DNA of 64,000 nt from CAZWRN01 sp964446685 (GTDB taxonomy: Bacteria > Patescibacteriota > Microgenomatia > Daviesbacterales > UBA10151), in NCBI GenBank assembly GCA_964446685.1, contig CAYUPO010000003.1, positions 1 through 64,000 on the forward strand, given 5' to 3'. The position numbers and the translations under genes are program-made. Numbering within the stretch: the first letter of the stretch is position 1; every line of letters begins with the position of its first letter. Below are positions 34,858 to 42,716 of this stretch, piece by piece. Under the pieces are notes generated by a model that made no database searches, had not been told where the DNA came from, and saw only the letters and a list, made by a program, of their open reading frames with translations.

Positions 34858-35619
34858 GTGGACAATTTCGTATCTTCTGAATCTGCTGAGTTAAGTGCCG
34901 CTCTTAAAAAATATTACCCCTTCATTTCTGAATTAAGAAAAAGAATTATCTATACTGTTGGTGTTTTTTTGCTGGCTACTATCACCGGTTTTGTGTTTTA
35001 TGAACAAATAATTAAATATTTAATCGATATTTTGAGCCTAAGAGGGGTTAATGTGGTTTTTACTTCACCTTTTCAGTTTATTAATTTGTCGATCAGCTGC
35101 GGATTGGCAACCGGGCTAGTAACTGTCTTCCCTTTGATAATATTCCAGCTACTTTCATTTTTAAGACCAGCTTTAAAAAGGAAAGAATTTCAGACTGTAG
35201 CGAGCTTTATACCATTAGCTATTGTCTTATTTGTGGCTGGATTTTCATTTGGAATTCTGATTATGAGATGGCAGATTCAGATTTTTTTAAGCCGCGCCTC
35301 CTCACTTGAAATAGGAAATATTCTAGATATCAGCAGCATTTTAAGCACGGTTTTACTGACCTCTGTTATTATGGGGATTGGTTTTCAGTTTCCAATAGTA
35401 CTTTATTTATTGATGAAGCTAGGAGTTCTTCAGCCTTCTCACCTGCATAAATGGCGTAAATGGGTTTATCTGGGATCATTTATTTTTGCAATTATGCTGC
35501 CGCTTGACTCAGTTATTGCCGATTTATTGCTGACACTGCCAATGATATTTTTGTTTGAACTGACCTTGATATTATTCTTTATTTTTAGCCGTAAGACCCC
35601 TAAAATAGCCAAAACCTAA
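34858..35619 (+). CDS. tatC: Twin-arginine translocase subunit TatC
   Basis: 253 residues with six membrane helices. FISELRKRIIYTVGVFLL starts helix 1; VVFTSPFQFINLSI, FPLIIFQLLSFLRPALKRKE and GFQFPIVLYLLMKLGVL are the conserved TatC segments. TatC binds the twin-arginine signal; the protein encoded at 6295-7200 is a visible client. The start is GTG at 34858; an overlapping ATG is out of frame. Confidence 0.92.
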   Translation: MDNFVSSESAELSAALKKYYPFISELRKRIIYTVGVFLLATITGFVFYEQIIKYLIDILSLRGVNVVFTSPFQFINLSISCGLATGLVTVFPLIIFQLLSFLRPALKRKEFQTVASFIPLAIVLFVAGFSFGILIMRWQIQIFLSRASSLEIGNILDISSILSTVLLTSVIMGIGFQFPIVLYLLMKLGVLQPSHLHKWRKWVYLGSFIFAIMLPLDSVIADLLLTLPMIFLFELTLILFFIFSRKTPKIAKT

Positions 35620-35709
35620 ATAATTGAATACTTTTTGTGTTCATATTTAATTAATTAACTTACTGTGAATATTTATTTGCCCTTTTGTTTATGTTTAGAA
35701 GTGTTTAAA

Positions 35710-37098
35710 TTATTTGAGTCCGAGGATGACTTCGACATCGGCTTTGTCGTTTGACTTTAATGTTGTCTCACTGATTGGGCTAAACTCTGCACCAAGGTCT
35801 TTAGTCACTGTCTCAACTAAAGCTGTGGACTGGCTTCCCTCTTTTACTCTGATGATTGTTTGTTCAAAGGCTGAATTGGTGGCATTACCTGAGCGGTCTG
35901 TTTTAAACCCAGCGTCTTTTAATTTAGTTAATATAGTCCCTGCAAGGCCGGTTTTACTGGTTCCGTTTAAGACTCTGACCGTAAAGGCAGACCTGTCCGA
36001 AATAGTTGGTACTGGGGTTGGTGTCGGGGTTGCAACCGGAGTTGGGGTTGATATCTCAGGTGATGGAGTTGGTTTAGCTGGCTCATTAAACTGATATTTC
36101 AAAAAATAAACTGTTGCACCGATCACCCCTGCTCCAATCAGTAATAAAATTAATAAATGCCAGAGGCTGGCTTTCTTGCGTGGAAGGGGTTGATTGCGCC
36201 GATCAAAATAGTTCTCTTCCTGGACCGGAGGACGGCGGAATTCCCGCTGCGGTGTGTCAAATTCAACATCATCTTCCTGACCAAAGGAACTGGCATGTTT
36301 TGGTTTTAAATGACGGATATCCCAGTCATCGTCCAGTGCGTCCGTGGCTGTCGGCCGGTTTACTCTGCTAAAGGCAGCCTCATTTTTTGGCTCAACTGTC
36401 TCTTCAGCCAAATCATCCAAAGAATCAACTTCATCAGGCTCAGGCATTGCTCTGCTCTCCGACCTTTGAGGTAGTTCATCATCTTCCTGTGGTCGCCTGA
36501 TCCGGTTTTGAAATTCATCCTGCGATAAAGGGGTAAAAGTTGGTTTTGTAGCAGCAGGCTCTTCATCTTCACTTTCCAGATCATGACCGGATAAACTTTT
36601 GCCTTGATTTAACTGTTCCCATTTTTGCATCTCATCATCTTCCTGCTTCTTTTTGGCCGCTCGTTCACTAATTGCAGCTGCTTCCTCATCATCAAATTCT
36701 TCAATAGCTTCATCATCCTCTTTATTTGCAGCTATTGGCTCTTCCTCATCCAACGGATCATCTGCCTGATAGACTTGTTTTTTGGGTAAAGGTGGCTCTT
36801 CTTCTGTACCAGGGAGCGGAGGTGGGACTTCTAATTCTTCTAGTTTATCCGGGTGAGTTTTTAGGGTTGTTTTACTGACTGAAACTGTTTCTTCTTCAGC
36901 GTCAAACTCCTCAATCGCCTCATCATCTTCATCTGATTTGCTTTTGGTTGATGACTGTTCACTATCATCTGTCTGCTCTACTTGTTCTTCCAGCTCAGCC
37001 TGTTTTTTACGGAGATCTTCCAGTTTGGCAGAAATACTTTCGTAGGCTGCTGAAACAGCATCCAGTTCATCTTCAGTTTTGTTCTTTGAGTCAGCCAT
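35710..37098 (-). CDS. Acidic membrane protein with C-terminal LytR_C domain
   Basis: 462 residues. Residues 1-300 are highly acidic and disordered, with two copies of DDEAIEEFD. A transmembrane helix at about 312-334 (LLILLLIGAGVIGATVYFL) and a Thr-Pro linker follow. The last 90 residues (VRVLNGTSKTGLAGTILTKL, then FKTDRSGNA) are a LytR_C domain, usually found outside the membrane at the C-terminus of LytR-CpsA-Psr wall-polymer ligases. The catalytic LCP domain is absent. Probably a cell-envelope scaffold. Confidence 0.8.
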   Translation of the reverse strand: MADSKNKTEDELDAVSAAYESISAKLEDLRKKQAELEEQVEQTDDSEQSSTKSKSDEDDEAIEEFDAEEETVSVSKTTLKTHPDKLEELEVPPPLPGTEEEPPLPKKQVYQADDPLDEEEPIAANKEDDEAIEEFDDEEAAAISERAAKKKQEDDEMQKWEQLNQGKSLSGHDLESEDEEPAATKPTFTPLSQDEFQNRIRRPQEDDELPQRSESRAMPEPDEVDSLDDLAEETVEPKNEAAFSRVNRPTATDALDDDWDIRHLKPKHASSFGQEDDVEFDTPQREFRRPPVQEENYFDRRNQPLPRKKASLWHLLILLLIGAGVIGATVYFLKYQFNEPAKPTPSPEISTPTPVATPTPTPVPTISDRSAFTVRVLNGTSKTGLAGTILTKLKDAGFKTDRSGNATNSAFEQTIIRVKEGSQSTALVETVTKDLGAEFSPISETTLKSNDKADVEVILGLK

Positions 37099-37199
37099 GG
37101 CAGTGAGACTTTATAGGTCTTACAAATAATTGTAGTACAGTTTGTGAAAAAGATGCAAGTTTTAAGATTTAAATAGGCTCACCAGAGCCTAGATTATGT

Positions 37200-37205
37200 T
37201 AAAAT
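37200..37205 (+). promoter_or_regulatory. Leaderless-type extended -10 box of the gene at 37212
   Basis: TG at 37197-37198 and TAAAAT at 37200-37205 form an extended -10; 6 nt separate it from the ATG. Confidence 0.6.
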
Positions 37206-37211
37206 TCATGA

Positions 37212-37745
37212 ATGGCTAAAAATCCAGAGGTATTCCAGCTACCTTCGTTTCCTGATTATCTTAATTTTGTAATACAGCCCAGATATCCAAAATTGCCCAG
37301 CTCTGTCTATAAATTAAAGGATCGGGGTAAGGATTTTGGGATTACAAAAAATGATCTTTCCCGGGTAATGGATGTTGCCAGACCACTCCTGCTTTTGCCT
37401 TTTAGCTATTACAGAGATAAATATGTTTCCCGCACTATCCAGACTTTTCTCAGTAATGATTATATTCCTAGTCTAGCAGCACTAATTTATTTCGGGTACG
37501 ACCATATATTTGTTCAGGATGATCCAGACATCCCACTTGAAACCACATTAGCTGCGATTCACCCCAGAGTGAAAAAGGCTATGCCAGAGATTCGTTCAAA
37601 CATACGAAATCATTCTGATATTCTGAAAAGGTTTCCGGATATAGAAATGGTGATATCAGATCCGACATTTCCGGACGATCCTAAATTAGCATTGGTAAAA
37701 GTTGAACAAGTTCGGAGGCGTTTTAATCCCAAATTAATTATCTGA
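37212..37745 (+). CDS. Conserved-looking protein of unknown function
   Basis: 177 residues, soluble, rich in Pro and Asp. No family recognised. The sequence has alternating helix-forming stretches (LSRVMDVARPLLLLPFSYY, SLAALIYFGYDHIFVQDD). It is convergent with radA (15 bp between stops) and transcribed from an extended -10 promoter with leaderless spacing, which supports it being a real gene. Confidence 0.6.
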   Translation: MAKNPEVFQLPSFPDYLNFVIQPRYPKLPSSVYKLKDRGKDFGITKNDLSRVMDVARPLLLLPFSYYRDKYVSRTIQTFLSNDYIPSLAALIYFGYDHIFVQDDPDIPLETTLAAIHPRVKKAMPEIRSNIRNHSDILKRFPDIEMVISDPTFPDDPKLALVKVEQVRRRFNPKLII

Positions 37746-37760
37746 CGGCCTGAAAAGAAA

Positions 37761-39134
37761 TTATTTCGCTGCTTGTTGGAGGGTTTTGACTGTATTTGAT
37801 GATATGACTTTGGTGTAGCCCAGCTTTTTAGCTTCATTGGCTCTTTTTTCAAGTTGCCTGACAGTTCTTAGTTCACCCAATAATCCAACTTCACCAATGT
37901 ACACGGATTTAGGATCTAAAGTGGTGTCATTGAAGCTGGAGATGATCGCCATACAGATTGCCAGATCGGCTGCTGGTTCAGTGATTTTTAATCCTCCCGT
38001 AACGTTCACAAACACGTCCTGATCCCACAAAGGGAGCCTCATTCTTTTCTGTAATACAGCCACCAGAAGTTGCAGACGGTTGTTATCCACTCCGGTTCCC
38101 ACTCTTCTTGGAATCGGAGAATTTGTTTTAGTTACTAATGCCTGAATTTCAAGCAGCATCGGACGCAGACCGGTTAATATAGCTGTAATTGCCGAGCCTG
38201 GAGCACTGACTTTTTCGCTTAAAAAAAGCTCTGATGGATTGGTCACCTCTTTTAGTCCGGCTTCTTCCATTTCAAAGACACCAACTTCGTCAGTTGGACC
38301 AAACCGGTTTTTGACAGCTCGAAGTATTCTAAACTGATTTTCTGCTTCCCCTTCCAGGTTTAACACTACATCGACTAAATGCTCCAGGGTTCTGGGGCCG
38401 GCAATTGTACCTTCTTTTGTGACGTGCCCCACAATAAACATTGGCACATGCAGTGCTTTGGCTATTCTTTGCAGCCTGTGAGCGCATTCACGAACCTGTG
38501 AAACTGAACCGGCAGCTGCTGTCAGATCCTGTGTCTCCATTGTCTGAATTGAATCAATAATTACCAGTTTCGGTTTGTATTTGTGAACTGCTTCTGTTAC
38601 AGCATCAACATCGGTTTCATTTAGAATTGCCAGTGAAGCAGTCGGATCAATCCGTTCAATTCTCAGCTTAATTTGCTGGGCTGATTCTTCTCCAGCCACA
38701 TATAAAACAGAGCTTTTAGCTTCTAGCTTTAAGCTTTTAGTATCTGAAGGATTGTGTTTCGCTCCAAGCTCCAAGCTGGAAGCTGGAAGCTTATTCGCAT
38801 TAATCGCCAGTTGGCTCAAAAGTGTACTTTTGCCTATTCCTGGGTCTCCAGAGAGAAGCACAACCGAACCATAAACAATGCCCCCACCCAGTACCCTATC
38901 AAACTCTTTCAGGGTAGTACTTATTCGCTCAAAATCCTTTTTTTCTATATCAGATGTGTTGACTATTTCTGTTAGCTTGTGACTTCTTTTGCTCGAGTTT
39001 GAACTATATGAAGAATTTTCCGGCATTTGCTCGACAATAGAGCTCCAAGTCCTACATTCAGGACATCTCCCTAGGAATGTTGAAGCCACATAACCACACT
39101 GCTGACAAACAAAAGTTGAACGTATTTTAGCCAT
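37761..39134 (-). CDS. radA: DNA repair protein RadA, with an in-frame heptad repeat insertion
   Basis: 457 residues from the ATG at 39134 (MAKIRSTFVCQQCGYV); the in-frame ATG at 39146 overlaps the -10 box. The N-terminal zinc finger C-x2-C...C-x2-C, Walker A GDPGIGKSTLL, the Walker B strand KLVIIDSIQT, KNRFG motif and a Lon-like C-terminal domain identify RadA/Sms, which drives branch migration in recombination. Between NANK and VLYVAGEES about 27 extra residues are coded by a heptad inverted repeat. That site is the loop before the strand leading to the GEES motif. Confidence 0.93.
   Translation of the reverse strand: MAKIRSTFVCQQCGYVASTFLGRCPECRTWSSIVEQMPENSSYSSNSSKRSHKLTEIVNTSDIEKKDFERISTTLKEFDRVLGGGIVYGSVVLLSGDPGIGKSTLLSQLAINANKLPASSLELGAKHNPSDTKSLKLEAKSSVLYVAGEESAQQIKLRIERIDPTASLAILNETDVDAVTEAVHKYKPKLVIIDSIQTMETQDLTAAAGSVSQVRECAHRLQRIAKALHVPMFIVGHVTKEGTIAGPRTLEHLVDVVLNLEGEAENQFRILRAVKNRFGPTDEVGVFEMEEAGLKEVTNPSELFLSEKVSAPGSAITAILTGLRPMLLEIQALVTKTNSPIPRRVGTGVDNNRLQLLVAVLQKRMRLPLWDQDVFVNVTGGLKITEPAADLAICMAIISSFNDTTLDPKSVYIGEVGLLGELRTVRQLEKRANEAKKLGYTKVISSNTVKTLQQAAK
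38708..38794. repeat. Heptad inverted repeat HR6 inside radA
   Basis: In the coding sense, two TTCCAGC and two TTGGAGC units are followed by a 23-nt loop and then AAAGCTT, AAAGCTA, GAAGCTA, AAAGCTC. The arms pair with some G-U. The whole element is open in the radA frame. Confidence 0.85.
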
Positions 39135-39144
39135 GAGTGCTGGC

Positions 39145-39172
39145 ATTATACATTAACTAACTGATTTGACAA
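39145..39172 (-). promoter_or_regulatory. radA promoter
   Basis: TTGTCA at 39172-39167 and TATAAT at 39150-39145 on the minus strand, 16-bp spacer; 10 nt to the ATG at 39134. Its -35 box overlaps that of the divergent antitoxin promoter. Confidence 0.8.
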
Positions 39173-39203
39173 AATGTACGTTTAAATGTATATTTGAATG
39201 TAC
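39166..39203 (+). promoter_or_regulatory. Antitoxin promoter with three 12-bp-spaced operator repeats
   Basis: TTGACA at 39166-39171, 17-bp spacer, TATATT at 39189-39194. AATGTAC at 39173-39179, AATGTAT at 39185-39191 and AATGTAC at 39197-39203 are direct repeats with 12-bp period covering the spacer, the -10 and the transcription start, as expected for autorepression. Confidence 0.75.
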
Positions 39204-39205
39204 AT

Positions 39206-39472
39206 ATGCAATACATGTCTACAACTGAATTACGCAATAAAATGGCTGTTATGGTTGCAGCTTTGAAACAAGGGCAACGAGTCAAGATTATTCATAGATC
39301 TGAGATTCTGGGGACTATCCTTCCTGAATCTTCTGAACCTAAAAAATTTGATGCTGAAAAAGCTGAAAAAGCGTTAGCTAAAATGGAACCACGAAAGCTC
39401 ATTTCTATTAAAGATTACGATAAAATTTATCGAGATAATTTAGAGGAAAAATATGGCAAACGTGTTCCTTGA
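39206..39472 (+). CDS. Antitoxin, Phd/YefM-like
   Basis: 88 residues from the ATG at 39206; MSTTELRNKM at 39215 is an alternative start. The N-terminal half (TTELRNKMAVMVAALKQGQRVKIIHRSEILGTI) has the helix-helix-strand pattern of Phd/YefM DNA-binding domains, with a His-Arg pair where family members have a charged loop. The C-terminal half is charged and suited to wrapping a toxin. It overlaps the toxin gene by 20 nt. Confidence 0.78.
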   Translation: MQYMSTTELRNKMAVMVAALKQGQRVKIIHRSEILGTILPESSEPKKFDAEKAEKALAKMEPRKLISIKDYDKIYRDNLEEKYGKRVP

Positions 39473-39818
39473 TGCTAACGCATTGATTACCATCATCGAA
39501 CAGCGTCCTGGACTTCTCCTGAAAAATCTTGACGGTTACACGCTTTTATATTCCCCATTATCCATACATATCTGGGCTTATTTGTATAAATCTAAAATGC
39601 CACAAGAAGCTTTGATTAATTTTTTAAATGGTTTAACTTCCGTCAATCTGGATGAATCAATTACTAATTTAGCTTTATTAGGCCCGACTAAAGACTTTGA
39701 GGACAATGTGCAACTTCATAGTGCAAAGAAATCCGACTGTGAGTTTTTTTTAACTTTTGATAAAGATCTGCTTAAAATGAAGAAATTTGCTTCTGTAAAA
39801 ATTGTTAACAATCTTTGA
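39453..39818 (+). CDS. PIN-domain toxin, VapC-like
   Basis: 121 residues. NVFLDANALITIIEQ has the first conserved Asp; HSAKKSDCEFFLTFDKDLLK has the late S-D-C-E and T-F-D-K-D acidic motif. Family members cleave tRNA or rRNA and are held by their partner antitoxin. It is translated from inside the antitoxin gene. Convergent with the S1 gene. Confidence 0.82.
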   Translation: MANVFLDANALITIIEQRPGLLLKNLDGYTLLYSPLSIHIWAYLYKSKMPQEALINFLNGLTSVNLDESITNLALLGPTKDFEDNVQLHSAKKSDCEFFLTFDKDLLKMKKFASVKIVNNL

Positions 39819-39862
39819 GGGGCTCTTGAGTAACCAAATTCAATTCATCAAATCGAGGCAGC

Positions 39863-40921
39863 TTACCTGTAAATAAGATCTTTGGTGGAAGTAAGGAATG
39901 GAGTCAGGTTTACTCTTCTTTTGTGGTTGTCGACTGAGTCGACTAAGAAACTGTATTCACCATCAACTTCATATCCTTCTTCTCCAGACAACTTGGCTGA
40001 AGGAACAATGCCTTCAATAGATTCTTTTAGCAGTACATTCACTCCATTTTGAGTAATTTTTGTTATCTTTCCTTTGATCACATCTGCAGCCTGAATATCT
40101 TTGATTTTGTCAGCGAATGGGTCTTTTGCCAGCTGTTTGATAGATAAATTGGCTCTGCCTGCTCCTTCATCAGCTGATAAGACTTTAGCTTCTACTTCAT
40201 CTCCAACTTTGAAAAGTGTATTTGGATCTTCGACTTTATCCCATGATAACTCAGAGATATGAACCAGTCCCTCTACCCCATTTTCCAGACTGACAAAAAC
40301 ACCAAATGATAAGATAGCGGCAACTTTGCCCTTAACAGTGGCTCCGGATTTCAGTGAACCAAGTGTAGCTTTTGATTCTTCTGACATGGTTGTTTTTTGA
40401 GTAAAAATCAATCTGTTTTGGTTTGGTTCAACCTCAAGGGTGACGAGTTCCAGATCTTTACCGATCATCTCATCGATATTGGCAGCCTGGGAAAGACTAA
40501 CCTGTGATGTTGGAAGAAAACCTCTGACACCGTCAACTTCTACCACTAACCCACCTTTATTTGCTTCAATACCTTTACCTTTAAAAACCTGTTTGGAATT
40601 AATAGCCCGGATAAATTTCTGGAATTTTTCACTACCTGGTTTAGCAGAAACTGACTTTTGTAGACCTAATACTACCTGGCCTGATGGACTTTCTGAATGA
40701 ATAACTGTGGCAGTAATTTTACTACCTACTTTGAGGTTTTTGAGCTGATCGGGAGAGAGATCTTTTTTCTGAAAGACACCTTCAGCTTTAGTTCCAAGAT
40801 CAACGATTATTTCGCCGCCAATAAAAGTAATGACAGTACCTTCGACTTCATCACCTCTTTGAACTGATTTGATTTGTTTGTTTTGGTTGGCCATTAGATC
40901 GGCCATTGACATATTTCCCAC
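39863..40921 (-). CDS. S1-domain ribosomal protein (RpsA-like), four S1 repeats
   Basis: 352 residues with four S1 RNA-binding domains at about 20-88, 103-170, 187-257 and 274-345; the third (GTLKSGATVKGKVAAILSFG-type, then VSLENGVEGLVHISELSWDK) is the most canonical. E. coli S1 has six, CPR and Gram-positive forms often four. It helps mRNA binding on the ribosome. Start taken as GTG at 40921 because AGAGGAA lies about 10 nt upstream; ATG at 40912 is possible. Here the mRNA has a normal leader, unlike most genes in the window. Confidence 0.85.
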   Translation of the reverse strand: MGNMSMADLMANQNKQIKSVQRGDEVEGTVITFIGGEIIVDLGTKAEGVFQKKDLSPDQLKNLKVGSKITATVIHSESPSGQVVLGLQKSVSAKPGSEKFQKFIRAINSKQVFKGKGIEANKGGLVVEVDGVRGFLPTSQVSLSQAANIDEMIGKDLELVTLEVEPNQNRLIFTQKTTMSEESKATLGSLKSGATVKGKVAAILSFGVFVSLENGVEGLVHISELSWDKVEDPNTLFKVGDEVEAKVLSADEGAGRANLSIKQLAKDPFADKIKDIQAADVIKGKITKITQNGVNVLLKESIEGIVPSAKLSGEEGYEVDGEYSFLVDSVDNHKRRVNLTPFLTSTKDLIYR

Positions 40922-40954
40922 GCATTTATTCCTCTTTCTTTATAAGATTCGATG

Positions 40955-40983
40955 ATTATACTATAGCCGCAATCTTTTTACAA
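40955..40983 (-). promoter_or_regulatory. Promoter of the S1 gene
   Basis: TTGTAA at 40983-40978, 17-bp spacer, TATAAT at 40960-40955 (minus strand). About 33 nt lie between the -10 box and the GTG start, including an AGAGGAA ribosome-binding site. The promoter lies close to the end of the preceding gene. Confidence 0.75.
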
Positions 40984-40990
40984 ACATCTT

Positions 40991-42124
40991 TTATCTGTTA
41001 AAATTTTGGACCAAAATATTAAAGTCAAAAATGTCGATTTTGCCATTATTGTTGATATCTGCCTTAGGATTTCCGGCAATAAAATTGGAGACAAAGGCAT
41101 TAAAATCAAACAAATCCACATCTCCATCACTGTCTAAATCACCTGAGTAATAGACATTAACCGGGCTGCAAACCTGTTTGACAGTTTGACCGCTATAGGA
41201 AACTACTGAAGTAATAGTCTGATTGGCTCCCTTTTGGGTAAATGATCCACTGATGGTTTTTGCAGAAGAAGTGGCTGTAAAACTGCCCAAATTTTCCCAT
41301 TTATATGCAAGTGCACTCTCTGCAAATGTTCCAGGGTTCACGGCCATTGTATAAATAACTTGCTCACCCACTTTGGCTGTAGAATTGCTTGGTGTACAGG
41401 AGGTGATAGTTGGAGCAATAATACAGATCTGGGTATTGCAGGCTCTGGTAGCGACTCCTCCATCCAGATTGGTACAGTCAGATCCCCCATTTAAAGGCGC
41501 TGGATTGGTACAAGTTCTATTCTGAGTCCCTCCCCCGCATGTTTGAGAGCAGACACTCCAAGCGGACCAACCACCATTAACCGGAGTTAAAATTGAAATC
41601 GCACTACCAGTCAGAGACTTAACACCATTATCACTATCTCCTCCAACTACAGCGACTTTGGTTTCAGTCTGATCAAAGGAAATACTTACCGGGGATACCG
41701 AAGCCTGCAACGCTTTAAAAGTGACAGTTGCTATAGTACCCGGGACAGTTGGAGATTGATTTGGGACTGTGCCAGTAGTAAATGTTAAGCTACCTGGAGT
41801 AATCTTCGGCGCTGATAACTGAGTGGGTAAATAAGCAGATAGAGTAGCACTTTTCGCTTCTAAATACTGACTGTTATAGTTTAGTTTTATACTAACTGCT
41901 GAAATAGGTAAGCCATTTGGCACAGCATCCAGTGTTACAACAAATTCCTGGCCTGGATTTACCATTTTTGAAGCTGGAGTGATTTTTAAATCAGCGGCCT
42001 GAGTCAATTCTAAGGCTTTGGGAGAAAAAATTTGAGTTCGCTGAACTAAATAAACTCCTGTTACGACACCGACTAGAGTCAGAATTGTTATTAATCCGAT
42101 AAAAAAAGCTTTTCCGTTCAGCAT
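40991..42124 (-). CDS. Cohesin - TSP1 - PKD-like - dockerin surface protein
   Basis: 377 residues. A membrane anchor (about 7-28) is followed by a cohesin-like domain (45-180), a thrombospondin type 1 repeat (186-234, WSAWSVCSQTCGGG and paired Cys), an Ig/PKD-like domain (238-325) and a dockerin (327-377) with two Ca-binding loops (DLDSDGDVDLFDF and DINNNGKIDIFDF). Having both cohesin and dockerin on one chain allows self-assembly or a network with the other dockerin proteins at 45017 and 51299. TSP1 domains are rare in bacteria. Confidence 0.85.
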   Translation of the reverse strand: MLNGKAFFIGLITILTLVGVVTGVYLVQRTQIFSPKALELTQAADLKITPASKMVNPGQEFVVTLDAVPNGLPISAVSIKLNYNSQYLEAKSATLSAYLPTQLSAPKITPGSLTFTTGTVPNQSPTVPGTIATVTFKALQASVSPVSISFDQTETKVAVVGGDSDNGVKSLTGSAISILTPVNGGWSAWSVCSQTCGGGTQNRTCTNPAPLNGGSDCTNLDGGVATRACNTQICIIAPTITSCTPSNSTAKVGEQVIYTMAVNPGTFAESALAYKWENLGSFTATSSAKTISGSFTQKGANQTITSVVSYSGQTVKQVCSPVNVYYSGDLDSDGDVDLFDFNAFVSNFIAGNPKADINNNGKIDIFDFNILVQNFNR

Positions 42125-42221
42125 TCTGGGTTCTTACTAATCTTACATTATTTTGGTGATTTGGAATACAGCTAAATATAGCTGTTTAAAGTAGCAGAAC
42201 TTCGCAGCTCACTTCCTAAAG

Positions 42222-42247
42222 AAAAAGCCCTCCTTTGGGGAGTGCTT
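42222..42247 (-). terminator. Third 5S-unit terminator
   Basis: Imperfect stem AAGCACTCC/GGAGGGCTT followed by a T-run in the minus-strand sense; a mutated copy of the terminator at 42425. Confidence 0.6.
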
Positions 42248-42304
42248 GGATCAAGTCTGGCAGTGAGCATTAGAGTTCTGCAAAGAACTTGCAGCGAACT
42301 GCAC

Positions 42305-42332
42305 AAAAAAGGCTCTCTTTTAGGGAGAGCCT
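42305..42332 (-). terminator. Second 5S-unit terminator
   Basis: Stem GGCTCTC/GAGAGCC with loop CCTAAAA and six T residues in the minus-strand sense. Confidence 0.75.
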
Positions 42333-42424
42333 TAATAGGTCTGGCAGTGAGCATTAGAATTCGTAGCGCTATCTAAACAACGATTTAGATAGTGGCGAAG
42401 AACTTCGCAGCTCACTTCCTAAAG

Positions 42425-42451
42425 AAAAAGCCCTCCTTTAGGGAGGGCTTT
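42425..42451 (-). terminator. First 5S terminator
   Basis: Stem AAGCCCTCC/GGAGGGCTT, loop CTAAA, then a T-run in the minus-strand sense, directly after the 5S rRNA. Confidence 0.85.
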
Positions 42452-42458
42452 GATCAGG

Positions 42459-42575
42459 TCTGGCAGTGAGCTATCTTCACACAACCTTGCGGATGCATTA
42501 TTGTCACCGCTGTAGCGTTTGACTACTGAGTTCGGGATGGGATCAGGTCGGACCACTACGCACAAACCACCAGAA
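42459..42575 (-). rRNA. rrf: 5S ribosomal RNA, solitary
   Basis: About 117 nt. In the minus-strand sense it has TCTGGTGG at the 5' end pairing with ACTGCCAGA at the 3' end (helix I), CCGACCTGATCCCATCCCGA (loop B/C region) and GAACTCAGTAGTCAAACGC. This is a clear 5S. It lies almost 4 kb from the 23S gene, beyond a terminator and three protein genes, and has its own promoter and terminators. Confidence 0.93.
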
Positions 42576-42579
42576 GTCA

Positions 42580-42608
42580 AGTATAGCGTATATAGTAATT
42601 AGTATCAA
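42580..42608 (-). promoter_or_regulatory. Dedicated 5S rRNA promoter
   Basis: TTGATA at 42608-42603, 17-bp spacer, TATACT at 42585-42580 on the minus strand. The -10 box ends 4 nt before the predicted 5S 5' end, so transcription would begin at, or a few bases into, the mature RNA. Confidence 0.8.
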
Positions 42609-42610
42609 GA

Positions 42611-42716
42611 GGGAGCTACAAAAGGTATTAAGGGGTAAGTATTAAGTATAAAGAGAAAGACATATAAGAAGGTGACTCCTCCTTAATACTTTATACTTAA
42701 CCCTTAATACTTAATT
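42611..42716. repeat. Heptad inverted repeat HR7
   Basis: TTAAGTA/TTAAGGG-type 7-mers on the left, TTAATAC/TTATACT/TTAACCC-type on the right, with a loop around GAGAAAGACATATAAGAAGG. It lies between the 5S promoter and the pilin stop codon, so it is intergenic. Confidence 0.85.

Larger units (their letters stand above)
42125..42458 (-). repeat. Tandem 5S-tail/terminator repeats
   Basis: Downstream of the 5S gene the sequence TCTGGCAGTGAGC (complement of the 5S 3' end) recurs at 42340-42352 and 42256-42268. Each copy is followed in transcription order by a GC-rich hairpin with a T-run. A segment of about 72 bp starting near 42197 is repeated near 42400 with few changes (offset about 203 bp). 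No gene is seen. Confidence 0.75.

Noticed and set aside
39146..39194. Upstream starts for radA (39146) and for the antitoxin (TTG at 39194)
   Set aside because: Both lie inside the -10 boxes of the respective promoters and cannot be on the mRNA.
42172..42354. 60-codon frame after 5S
   Set aside because: Made of repeated terminators and 5S tail copies.
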